Made by a program: the position numbers and the translations under genes. From Duganella aquatilis (GTDB lineage: Bacteria; Pseudomonadota; Gammaproteobacteria; Burkholderiales; Burkholderiaceae_D): DNA of 64,000 bases. Shown here piece after piece: positions 49,430 through 57,599 of this stretch. How positions within the stretch are numbered: the stretch's first letter is position 1; each line of letters starts with the position of its first letter. The stretch is from assembly GCF_009674565.1 (NCBI RefSeq), contig NZ_WKJL01000008.1:142750-206749 (forward strand), read 5' to 3'. The notes under the pieces were generated by a model. It was not told the origin of the DNA. It worked only from the letters and a program-made list of their open reading frames with translations, and did no database searches.

Positions 49430-50547
49430 AGGCGCTTGACCACCACGCAGCCGATCGAATAGCCGGCGCCGAAGGAGCAGATGACGCCCAGCTCGCCCGC
49501 CGCCATGTCGTCGGAATATTTGTGGAAGGCGATGATGGAGCCGGCCGACGAGGTGTTGGCGTATTCGTCCAGGATCACCGGCGCTTCGCCCGGTTCGGCG
49601 TCGCGGCCCAGCACCATGCGGCTGATCAGCAGGTTCATGTTCAGGTTGGCCTGGTGCAGCCAGAAGCGTTTCACCTGCGGCACTTCCAGCTGGGCGCCGG
49701 CGATGGTGTCCTTGATCATTTCGGCGGCCATCGGGCACACGTCCTTGAACACCTTGCGGCCCTGCTGGCGGAACAGCTTGTCGGCCTGGCCCACGCCGGC
49801 TTCGTCGAAGCGGTTGAGGAAGCCGAAGTTGTTGCGGATGTTGTTGGAGAAGCTGGTCTTCAGCTTGGTCTCCAGGATTTCCCAGCGGTGCGCGCCCTTG
49901 GCCGTGTCGGCCGCTTCGATCACCATCGCCGTGCAGGCGTCGCCGAAGATGAAGTGGCTGTCGCGGTCGCGCCAGTTCAGGTGGCCCGAGGTGATTTCCG
50001 GATTCAGCACCAGCACCGCGCGCGCCTGGCCGCTCTGCACCGCCGCCACCGCCTGCTGGATGCCGAAGGTGGCCGAGGAGCAGGCCACGTTCATGTCGAA
50101 GCCGTAGCCGTCGATGCCCAGCGCGCCCTGCACTTCGACCGCCATGGCCGGATAGCCGCGCTGCATGTTGGAGCAGGCCACCAGCACCATGTCGATATCG
50201 GCCGGGGTGCGGCCGGCGCGGTCCAGCGCCTGGCGCGCGGCGGCGACGCAGATCTCGGCCTGCAGCGACAGTTCCTCGTCGGCGCGTTCCGGGATGTAGG
50301 ACACCATGCGCTTGGGATCGAGGATGCCGGCTTTTTCCATCACATAGCGCGCCTTGATGCCGGAGGCTTTCTCGATGAAGGCCACGCTGGACGGTTCCAG
50401 CGCCGTCACCGCGCCGTCCGCGATGGCGGCGGCGTTGTCGGCGTTGAACTGTTCGACGTAGGCGTTGAAGCATGCGACCAGTTCTTCGTTGCTGATCGAC
50501 TGCGCCGGAGTGAAGAGGCCGGTACCGCTGATGACGGCTTGTTTCAT
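49426..50547 (-). CDS. 3-oxoacyl-ACP synthase III-like protein
   Basis: 373 residues from ATG 50547 ('[19 protein letters not shown]'); the longer frame adds 12 residues that are not family-like. The Cys-His-Asn triad is present: '[10 protein letters not shown]', 'FWLHQANLN' and '[11 protein letters not shown]'. The insert '[19 protein letters not shown]' marks a variant branch distinct from housekeeping FabH. It could start fatty-acid or specialised acyl synthesis. No partner genes are adjacent. The long inverted repeat lies about 90 bp upstream. Confidence 0.88.
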   Translation of the reverse strand: MKQAVISGTGLFTPAQSISNEELVACFNAYVEQFNADNAAAIADGAVTALEPSSVAFIEKASGIKARYVMEKAGILDPKRMVSYIPERADEELSLQAEICVAAARQALDRAGRTPADIDMVLVACSNMQRGYPAMAVEVQGALGIDGYGFDMNVACSSATFGIQQAVAAVQSGQARAVLVLNPEITSGHLNWRDRDSHFIFGDACTAMVIEAADTAKGAHRWEILETKLKTSFSNNIRNNFGFLNRFDEAGVGQADKLFRQQGRKVFKDVCPMAAEMIKDTIAGAQLEVPQVKRFWLHQANLNMNLLISRMVLGRDAEPGEAPVILDEYANTSSAGSIIAFHKYSDDMAAGELGVICSFGAGYSIGCVVVKRL

Positions 50548-50633
50548 GATTAAACTTTCAAATTGAGCAATGGCAGATGCCAATAATGGAGCAAATTCTA
50601 CACAATGCGTGCGCGGTCAGCGCAAATAAAAAC

Positions 50634-50719
50634 AACCGGGGTCAGTTCTGCCAATCGCACACGGGCTCAACCATTGCAATGGTTGAGCCCGTGTGCGATT
50701 GGCAGAACTGACCCCGGTT
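50634..50719. repeat. 86-bp perfect inverted repeat (hairpin element, copy 1)
   Basis: Perfect palindrome with 43-bp arms centred between 50676 and 50677. The outer 36 bp of each arm after AA/TT (CCGGGGTCAGTTCTGCCAAT and the next 16 bases) are identical to copy 2 at 61807-61887; the central bases differ. It lies between ctpA and the KAS III-like gene, at the 3' end of one and 5' of the other. It may act as a terminator-like hairpin in RNA. Confidence 0.95.
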
Positions 50720-50741
50720 TGGGGTTCGCTACAACCACTGC

Positions 50742-52175
50742 TTATTTTTTAAGCGCGGCGGTGTCCACCGAGACCACGGTGGTGCCTTGTTTGGCCAGCT
50801 GGACCGGCAGGCCCTTCAGGTGGTTCAGCGCCTGCTGCAGCTGGAAGTCGTCGTCGCTGCCGTATTCCAGCGGTTTGCGTTTCTTTTCCAAAGCGACCAT
50901 GCGCAGTTGCTCTTCCAGCTCGTCGCGCTTGCTCTTGGCGCCTTCGGCCTCGCGGTCGTTGGCCAGGTGCTTGTCGAGGTCGGCTTCGCGGGTGCGCAGC
51001 GCGTTGAGGCCGTCGCCGTCGGCGTTTTCATCCACCGCCACGTCCGGCGTGATGCCCTTGGCCTGGATCGAGCGGCCGTTCGGCGTGTAGTAGCGCGCCG
51101 TGGTCAGCTTGACGGCGGTGTCGGCGGTCAGCTGGCGGATGGTCTGCACCGAGCCCTTGCCGAAGGTCTGCGAGCCGATGATGTCGGCGCGCTTGTAGTC
51201 CTGCAGCGCGCCGGCGACGATTTCCGAGGCCGAGGCCGATCCGGTATTCACCAGTACCACCATCGGCACTTTCTTGACGGCAGCCGGCAGCCTGGCCAGC
51301 GCGTCGTTCTCGCCGCGCAGCTCGTAGTATTCGGGACGGCCGTAGAAAATCTGCTTCTGGTCCGGCAGCTGGCCGTTGGTCGAGACGATAGGCGAATCCT
51401 TCGGCAGGAAGGCGGCGGCGACGCCGATCGCGCCTTGCAGCACGCCGCCCGGGTCGTTGCGCAGGTCCAGCACCAGACCCTTGATGTTGGGGTCCTGTTT
51501 ATAGAGTTCGAGGATCTTGGCGGCCATGTCGTCCACCGTCGGCTCCTGGAACTGCGAGATGCGCAGCCAGGCATAACCCGGCTCGACCAGCTTGCCCTTG
51601 ACGCTCTTCTGGTGGATTTCCTCGCGCGTGATGTTGAACACCAGCGGCTCGGCCTCGCCCTTGCGCAGGATGGTCATGCTGACCTTGCTGTTCGGTTCGC
51701 CGCGCATCTTCTTGACCGAGTCGTCCAGCGACATGCCCTTGACGGGAATGTTGTCGAGACGGCTAATCAGGTCGCCCGGCTTGATGCCGGCGCGCCAGGC
51801 CGGCGAGTCCTCGATCGGCGCCACGATCTTGATATAGCCATCCTCGCTGGGGCCGATCTCGATGCCGAGGCCGACGAACTTGCCCTGCGAACCTTCGCGC
51901 AGTTCGGCGTAGGCTTTCTTGTCCAGGTAGGCGGAGTGCGGGTCGAGCGAGGCGACCATGCCGGAAATGGCTTCGGTCAGCAGCTTCTTGTCCTCGACCG
52001 GCTCGACGTAGTCGGATTTGATCAGGCCGAACACATCGGCCAGCTGGCGCAGCTCTTCCAGCGGCAGCGGCGGGTCCACCGGCTTTTGCGCCATGGCGGA
52101 AAATTGCAGAGAAATGGCGACGCCGGCCACCACGCCCAGTCCGACCAGACCGGAATTCTTTAACTTCTTGCCCAT
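50742..52175 (-). CDS. ctpA: S41-family C-terminal processing protease
   Basis: 477 residues. An N-terminal signal/anchor ('GLVGLGVVAGVAISLQFSAMA') exports it. A PDZ domain (about 95-180, 'GLGIEIGPSEDGYIKIVAPIEDSPAWRAGIKPGDLI') precedes the protease core with catalytic Ser in 'NTGSASASEIVAGAL' and Lys in 'TFGKGSVQT'. It cuts proteins at their C-termini in the periplasm. A charged C-terminal tail of about 100 residues ('KSKRDELEEQLRMVALEKKRK') may form a coiled coil. Monocistronic by appearance. Confidence 0.94.
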   Translation of the reverse strand: MGKKLKNSGLVGLGVVAGVAISLQFSAMAQKPVDPPLPLEELRQLADVFGLIKSDYVEPVEDKKLLTEAISGMVASLDPHSAYLDKKAYAELREGSQGKFVGLGIEIGPSEDGYIKIVAPIEDSPAWRAGIKPGDLISRLDNIPVKGMSLDDSVKKMRGEPNSKVSMTILRKGEAEPLVFNITREEIHQKSVKGKLVEPGYAWLRISQFQEPTVDDMAAKILELYKQDPNIKGLVLDLRNDPGGVLQGAIGVAAAFLPKDSPIVSTNGQLPDQKQIFYGRPEYYELRGENDALARLPAAVKKVPMVVLVNTGSASASEIVAGALQDYKRADIIGSQTFGKGSVQTIRQLTADTAVKLTTARYYTPNGRSIQAKGITPDVAVDENADGDGLNALRTREADLDKHLANDREAEGAKSKRDELEEQLRMVALEKKRKPLEYGSDDDFQLQQALNHLKGLPVQLAKQGTTVVSVDTAALKK

Positions 52176-52519
52176 GTTTCACCTGTCTTAGCTAGCCGCT
52201 GCGGAGTTGCAGCCTGCATGAATTGAGTATAAACCTGATTCCCAGCAAACGTAGTAGCCGTCACGAAATGATTTATACCTTTACGAGGTTTTACAACGCT
52301 TGCCGTTGACTTTTAAACGGCACCAAACGGGGCCTGGCGTAACGTTATGTTGACAGGTTTGTGTACAGTGTATCCCTACCGTTGACGACGGTAAGTAATT
52401 GTAAGAACCCCTGAAACACCCAATTTCGCGCCCTACACTGAGCTCGTATTTCTCTCTACCCTGAAGTGGTTTTTTGCCAGCGCCCCAAGCGCTGGCTTTT
52501 TTTTATCTACGGAGCATAC
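52176..52519. other. 344-bp intergenic region: divergent promoters, two inverted repeats and a leader terminator
   Basis: No gene is seen. Two inverted repeats share CCGTTGAC...ACGG: one at 52302-52321 (GCCGTT/AACGGC) and one at 52377-52393 (TACCGT/ACGGTA). TTGACA occurs at 52350-52355 without a good -10. A strong terminator lies at 52476-52504, just before the downstream gene. This arrangement could encode a small RNA or an attenuated leader. Confidence 0.5.
52476..52504 (+). terminator. Rho-independent terminator inside the leader of the gene at 52520
   Basis: GCCAGCGC, loop CCCAA, GCGCTGGC and eight T residues. It ends only 15 bp before the ATG of a co-directional gene; the gene upstream (ctpA) reads the other way, so it does not serve a known gene. 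Confidence 0.85.
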
Positions 52520-53119
52520 ATGCGATTTCTGCCATTTCCATCCCCGTCCTTCCTGCGCCGCGCCGGCGCCGCGCTGGCCCTGTCGGCCCTGCTGTCGCCC
52601 GCCTTCGCCCTGCCGGTGATGGAGATGCGCGCCGAAGATTATCTGCCGATGGCGGCCGAACTGAAGAAATCGCTGAACCTGAACCCCAACCAGCAAACGC
52701 TGTGGGCGCAGACCGAAACCCGGACCCGCAACCTGCTGCGCGAACGCAAGGCGCGCCGCGAACGCCTGCAGGCCGCCACGCTGGCCGGCACGCAAGGCGC
52801 CAACGTCGAGCTGCGCGACCTGGCCAAGGCCATCGACGATGAAACCAACCTCAGCACCACGGAAGAGAAGCAGCTGCGCGAATGGTGGCTGATGGTCAAC
52901 GACGCCCTGTCCGAAAGCCAGCGCCAGACCGTGGTGCAGCTGCTCAGCGAACAATTGCAGCGCGTGCCGGACAGCGGCGGCGCTGCGCGTCCGGAGCGCA
53001 AGGAAGAGGGCGGCGAGCATCGCGGCGGCAAGGGCGGCGGCCGTGGCGGCATGGGCGGCGGCGGCATGGGTGTCGGCGCCGGCGGCGTCAACGTCAGCCT
53101 GCCGGGCAGCGGCGGCTAA
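52520..53119 (+). CDS. Periplasmic protein with helical core and Gly-rich tail
   Basis: 199 residues from ATG 52520 (GGAG 6 nt upstream); the longer frame adds 18 residues that overlap the terminator. Signal peptide (1-32, 'ALALSALLSPAFALP'). The mature part (about 35-150) is helical and charged ('KKSLNLNPNQQTLWAQTETRTRNLLRERKARRERL'), resembling the Spy/LTXXQ type of periplasmic chaperone, though no LTxxQ motif is obvious. The tail (about 155-199) is Gly-rich ('GGKGGGRGGMGGGGMG'). Function unknown. It precedes the TonB receptor by 119 bp. Confidence 0.8.
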   Translation: MRFLPFPSPSFLRRAGAALALSALLSPAFALPVMEMRAEDYLPMAAELKKSLNLNPNQQTLWAQTETRTRNLLRERKARRERLQAATLAGTQGANVELRDLAKAIDDETNLSTTEEKQLREWWLMVNDALSESQRQTVVQLLSEQLQRVPDSGGAARPERKEEGGEHRGGKGGGRGGMGGGGMGVGAGGVNVSLPGSGG

Positions 53120-53238
53120 GGGATACACGTAGGAAGTGTTGTTGCTACTGTATCGTAAAGTAAAAAGCCCGCCGCAAGCATGGCTGCCGGCTGGGCTGAC
53201 GGTAGAATTCCCGGCAAGAATTCCATCCGATAACGATC

Positions 53239-55470
53239 ATGAGCAAATTACTACCCCTCGCCTGGCTGGCCGTGCTGGGCGCGGCCGACGCCTGCGCGCA
53301 AGCAGATAGCGCAGCGGCGGATGCACCACGGCCCGCCGTCAAGGCGGCAGCGGACGACAAGCAAGTACAACAGGTCACCATCAGCGGCGGCCGCGCCAGC
53401 GACATGGACGAGCGCCGCAACTCGGTGGCCGGCAAGCAGGTCTATGGCCGCGAGGAGCTGGACCGCAACGGCGACAGCAACCTCGGCGACGTGCTCAAGC
53501 GCCTGCCGGGCGTCACGCTGGGCGGCCGCCCGGGCCGCGGCGGCGACGTGCGCATGCGCGGCATGGGCAGCGGCTACACGCAGATCCTGGTCAACGGCGA
53601 ACGGCCGCCGGCCGGCTTCTCGATGGAGTCGCTGGCGCCGGACCAGGTGGAGCGGGTCGAGATCATGCGCGGCCCGGTGGCCGAGCACAGCACGCGCGCC
53701 ATCGCCGGCACCATCAACATCATCCTGCGCGACGGCTACCAGCAGCGCGACAACCAGCTTAAGCTCACCGATTCGATCGAGCAGGGCCGCCATTCGCCGA
53801 ATCTCTCGCTGACGGTGCCGGGCAAGACCGGCAGCCTGACCTGGCTGCTGACCGGCTCGCTGTTCGACAACCACCAGCACGACCAGACCGCAACCGTGGA
53901 CCGCGACACGCGCGCCGACGGCGTGGTGGTCAAGGACGAGAACGTCCTCGACGAGACCCGGCGCGAGACGCGCGGCCTGTTTTTGACTCCGCGCCTGTCG
54001 TACAAGTTCGACAGCGGCGACACGCTGAATTTCCAGCCCTTCCTGATGGCCAACCGCAGCGACAGCAACGGCCGCAGCGACCTGGCGCAGGGCGCCGGCC
54101 TGGTGCCGCCCAGTCTGCTGCAACCGCCAGAATACAATCTGGCGCTGACCGACGGTCACACCGAGTCGACCTTTCTGCGCGGCTTCGGCAACTGGGTGCA
54201 CAAGCTGCAGGGCGCCTCCAAGCTGGACGTCAAGTTCGGCTTCGGCGCCGGCCACAGCGACAACGACGCGCTGCGCTACCAGTACGACAACGCCGGCAAT
54301 CTGCTGGACCGCTTTACCGACACCGCCACCGTGCGCGACCGCAGCGCCAACACCGGCGGCAAGTACAGCACGCCGATCGGCAAGCAGCACTCGCTGGCGG
54401 CCGGCTGGGACGTGGAACTGGGCCACCGCCAGGAAACCAAGGTCTCGCTGGACAAGAACGGCGCCGCGCAGTTTGCCGATTCCGGCGACAACCTGACCGC
54501 CGACACGCGCCGCCTGGCGGTCTTTGCGCAGGACGAGTGGGATATCTCGGCGCAATGGTCGGGTTATGCCGGCGTGCGCTGGGAAGGCATCCGCACCACC
54601 AGCAGCGGCGGCAGCGCGGGCGAGATCAGCAACACCAGCAGCGTACTCAGCCCGCTGCTGCACGCGGTCTACCGCATTCCCGGCCACGACAAGGACCAGA
54701 TCCGCGCCAGCCTGACCAAGAGCTACAAGGCGGCCAATATCCAGGACCTGATCGCGCTGCCGGCGCTGTCGCGCCTGAACAGCGCCACGCAGCCTGACCG
54801 CACCGGCAATCCCAACCTGAAGCCGGAGCTGGCCACCGGCCTCGATCTGGCCTACGAGCATTACCTGGGCCGCGCCGGTATCCTCAGCGCCAGCGGTTTC
54901 ATCCGCAATATCGAAGACCTGATCCGGCGCGACATTTCGCTGGAAAACACGCTGACCGGTCCGCGCTGGGTGTCGACGCCGCGCAATATCGGTCACGCGC
55001 AGACCAAGGGCATCGAGCTGGAAGCCAAGTTCCAGCTGCAGGAGCTGGTGGCCGACGGACCGGCCATCGATTTCCGCAGCAACTACAGCCATTTCTGGTC
55101 CAGCGTGGATGATATTCCGGGCCCGAACAACCGCCTCGACGCGCAGCCGAAACAGACCGCCAACGTCGGCCTGGACTACCGCATGAAGGACGCGCCGCTG
55201 ACTCTCGGTGGCAGCCTCAACTGGACGCCGGAAACGCTGATCCAGAGCAGCGTGTCGCAGCTGGTTTACACTAGCCGCAAGCGCTCGTTCGACGCCTATG
55301 GCTTGTGGAAGTTCAACGCCCGCAACCAGCTGCGCGTTTCCGCCAATAATCTGATGGCGGAGGACGCCATCGGCGCCAACACCGTGAGCACCAACGGCCT
55401 GACACAATTGGCCAACACGACCAACCAGACGTATGTCGTCTGGAGCGTCAAATATGAAATGAAGTTCTAA
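53239..55470 (+). CDS. TonB-dependent outer-membrane receptor
   Basis: 743 residues. A short signal sequence (1-21) precedes a TonB-box-like stretch ('QQVTISGG') and a plug domain (about 55-165: 'LGDVLKRLPGVTLGGRPGRGGDVRMRGMG', 'VERVEIMRGP'). A 22-stranded barrel follows, ending 'VWSVKYEMKF' with the usual terminal Phe. It imports a large substrate with energy from TonB. The three metallopeptidase genes immediately downstream (15-bp gap to the first) suggest a peptide or peptide-linked substrate. No Fur box was seen upstream. Confidence 0.93.
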   Translation: MSKLLPLAWLAVLGAADACAQADSAAADAPRPAVKAAADDKQVQQVTISGGRASDMDERRNSVAGKQVYGREELDRNGDSNLGDVLKRLPGVTLGGRPGRGGDVRMRGMGSGYTQILVNGERPPAGFSMESLAPDQVERVEIMRGPVAEHSTRAIAGTINIILRDGYQQRDNQLKLTDSIEQGRHSPNLSLTVPGKTGSLTWLLTGSLFDNHQHDQTATVDRDTRADGVVVKDENVLDETRRETRGLFLTPRLSYKFDSGDTLNFQPFLMANRSDSNGRSDLAQGAGLVPPSLLQPPEYNLALTDGHTESTFLRGFGNWVHKLQGASKLDVKFGFGAGHSDNDALRYQYDNAGNLLDRFTDTATVRDRSANTGGKYSTPIGKQHSLAAGWDVELGHRQETKVSLDKNGAAQFADSGDNLTADTRRLAVFAQDEWDISAQWSGYAGVRWEGIRTTSSGGSAGEISNTSSVLSPLLHAVYRIPGHDKDQIRASLTKSYKAANIQDLIALPALSRLNSATQPDRTGNPNLKPELATGLDLAYEHYLGRAGILSASGFIRNIEDLIRRDISLENTLTGPRWVSTPRNIGHAQTKGIELEAKFQLQELVADGPAIDFRSNYSHFWSSVDDIPGPNNRLDAQPKQTANVGLDYRMKDAPLTLGGSLNWTPETLIQSSVSQLVYTSRKRSFDAYGLWKFNARNQLRVSANNLMAEDAIGANTVSTNGLTQLANTTNQTYVVWSVKYEMKF

Positions 55471-55485
55471 CCATAAGGACACGCT

Positions 55486-57522
55486 GTGAACAAACGATTG
55501 CTGCTGACCACTCTGACCCTGAGCCTGATGACCGCCTTCGGCGCCGCCACCGCCGCCGACACCCTGTCCTCCGGCATCGACATTCCGAACATGGACACCA
55601 GCGTGCGTCCGCAAGACGATTTCTTCACCTACCTGAACGGCAGCTGGCTGAAGACCACCGAGATCCCGGCCGACAAATCGAGCTGGGGCACCTTCGCCAA
55701 GATGCGCGACGACACGCTGCCGCAGCTGCGCGGCCTGATCGAAAAAGCCGAAGCCGACAAGACCCGCAAGAACGGCAGCGAAGCGCAGAAGATCGCCGAC
55801 CTGTACGCCAGCTACATGGATGAAGCCAAGCTCAACGAGCTGGGCATCCGTCCGCTGGCCGGCGAGCTGAACCACATCCGCGCGCTGAAGGACAAGAAGG
55901 GCCTGCCTATCCTGATCGCCCACCTGGCGCAGATCGGCATCACCACGCCGTACAGCGTCAGCGTGCGCCAGGATGCGCGCGAATCGACCAAGTACGCGGT
56001 GTACGTCAGCCAGAGCGGCCTGGGCCTGCCGGACCGCGACTACTACCTGAAAAAAGACGACGCCAAGATGGCCAACGCCCTGGCCAAGTACGAGCTGTTC
56101 GTCACCAAGCTGCTGACGCTGTCGGGCGACCGCAATCCGGGCGCCAACGCCAAGAAAATCATCGCGCTGGAAACCGCGCTGGCCGAAGTGCAATGGACCA
56201 AGGTCGAGAACCGCGACCCGGTCAAGCGCTACAACAAGATGCCGCTCAAGCAGCTGGCCGAACTGGCGCCGGGCTATGACTGGGGCCACGCGCTGGCCGC
56301 CGCCGGCGTTGCCAACAAGATCGACTCGGTGATCGTCAGCCAGCCGAGCTTCCTGACCGGCTTCGGCGCGGTGTTGGAGAAGACCGACCTGGCCACCTGG
56401 AAAGCCTACTTTGAATGGCAGCTGCTGCGCGAGACCGCGCCGTTCCTGTCGAAAGATTTCGCCGATGCGTCGTTCGATTTCTACAGCACCGTGCTGACCG
56501 GCGTGGCGGTCAAGCCGCCGCGCTGGAAAACCGGCGTCGGCCTGGTGGAAGGCAGCCTGGGCGAAGCGCTGGGCAAGCTGTACGTGGCCGACTACTTCCC
56601 GCCGGAGCGCAAGGCGCGCATGGACGAGCTGGTGAAGAACGTGCTGGCCTCGTACAAGACCTCGATCGACAATCTCGACTGGATGAGCCCGGCCACCAAG
56701 CTGGAAGCCCAGGCCAAGCTGGCCAAGTTCACGCCGAAGATCGGCTATCCGAGCAAGTGGCGCGACTACTCGACGCTGGTGATCATCAAGAACGACCTGG
56801 TGGGCAACGTGCTGCGCACCTCGAACTACCGCCACCAGCGCATGCTGGCCAAGCTGGGCAAGCCGATCGACCGCGAGGAATGGGGCATGACGCCGCAGAC
56901 CATCAACGCCTACTACAACTCGACCATGAACGAGATCGTGTTCCCGGCCGCGATCCTGCAACCGCCGTTCTTTGACGCCAAGGCCGACGACGCGGTCAAC
57001 TACGGCGCCATCGGCGCGGTGATCGGCCACGAGATCAGCCATGGCTTCGACGACGGCGGCAGCCAGTCCGACGGCGACGGCAACCTGCGCGACTGGTGGA
57101 CCAAGGAAGACCGCGCCAACTTCAAGGCCAAGGCCGACGCGCTGGTCAAGCAGTACGACGGCTACAGCCCGCTGCCGGGCTACCACGTCAACGGCGCGCT
57201 GACCCTGGGCGAGAACATCGCCGACAACAGCGGCATGGCGATCGCCTACAAGGCTTACCAGCTGTCGCTGGGCGGCAAGCCGGCGCCGGTGATCGACGGC
57301 TTCACCGGCGAGCAGCGCTTCTTCATGGGCTTCGGCCAGATCTGGCGCGTGAAGATGCGCGAAGACCAGCAGATCCTGCAGATCAAGACCGATCCGCATT
57401 CGCCGGGCCAGTACCGCACCAACGGCCCGGTGGTCAACCAGCCGGGCTTCTACGACGCCTTCGGCGTAAAACCGGGCGACAAGCTGTATGTTGCGCCAGA
57501 ACAGCGCATCATCATCTGGTAA
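55486..57522 (+). CDS. M13-family (neprilysin-like) zinc metallopeptidase, copy 1
   Basis: 678 residues from GTG 55486. Signal peptide (1-24, 'LSLMTAFGAATAA'). Peptidase M13 N-domain and C-domain are complete: 'NAYYNSTMNEIVFPAAILQPPF', zinc site 'IGHEISHGFDDGG' (HExxH) and third ligand in 'GENIADNSGMA'. It cuts short peptides, probably in the periplasm. It follows the TonB receptor by 15 bp and is probably co-transcribed with it. Unlike copies 2 and 3, the residues after HExxH read DDGGSQ rather than DDQGAQ. A strong terminator follows. Confidence 0.94.
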   Translation: MNKRLLLTTLTLSLMTAFGAATAADTLSSGIDIPNMDTSVRPQDDFFTYLNGSWLKTTEIPADKSSWGTFAKMRDDTLPQLRGLIEKAEADKTRKNGSEAQKIADLYASYMDEAKLNELGIRPLAGELNHIRALKDKKGLPILIAHLAQIGITTPYSVSVRQDARESTKYAVYVSQSGLGLPDRDYYLKKDDAKMANALAKYELFVTKLLTLSGDRNPGANAKKIIALETALAEVQWTKVENRDPVKRYNKMPLKQLAELAPGYDWGHALAAAGVANKIDSVIVSQPSFLTGFGAVLEKTDLATWKAYFEWQLLRETAPFLSKDFADASFDFYSTVLTGVAVKPPRWKTGVGLVEGSLGEALGKLYVADYFPPERKARMDELVKNVLASYKTSIDNLDWMSPATKLEAQAKLAKFTPKIGYPSKWRDYSTLVIIKNDLVGNVLRTSNYRHQRMLAKLGKPIDREEWGMTPQTINAYYNSTMNEIVFPAAILQPPFFDAKADDAVNYGAIGAVIGHEISHGFDDGGSQSDGDGNLRDWWTKEDRANFKAKADALVKQYDGYSPLPGYHVNGALTLGENIADNSGMAIAYKAYQLSLGGKPAPVIDGFTGEQRFFMGFGQIWRVKMREDQQILQIKTDPHSPGQYRTNGPVVNQPGFYDAFGVKPGDKLYVAPEQRIIIW

Positions 57523-57537
57523 GCGTTTAGCCCCTGC

Positions 57538-57564
57538 AAAAAAGCCACCTCGCGTGGCTTTTTT
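57538..57564 (+). terminator. Rho-independent terminator after M13 copy 1
   Basis: Six A, GCCAC, loop CTCGC, GTGGC and six T, starting 16 bp after the stop. It can act on both strands. Confidence 0.85.
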
Positions 57565-57599
57565 GTTATTGTTTCAAGACTTTCGGGAGAGCCACTACA

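Noticed and set aside
53224..53245. Fur-like sequence at the TonB receptor start (GATAACGATCATGAG)
   Set aside because: Only the first two hexamers resemble the Fur consensus; the third does not, and it overlaps the start codon.
53251..57399. 1,382-codon minus-strand frame across the TonB receptor and M13 genes
   Set aside because: It spans two well-supported genes on the opposite strand and has no domain; it arises from codon bias.
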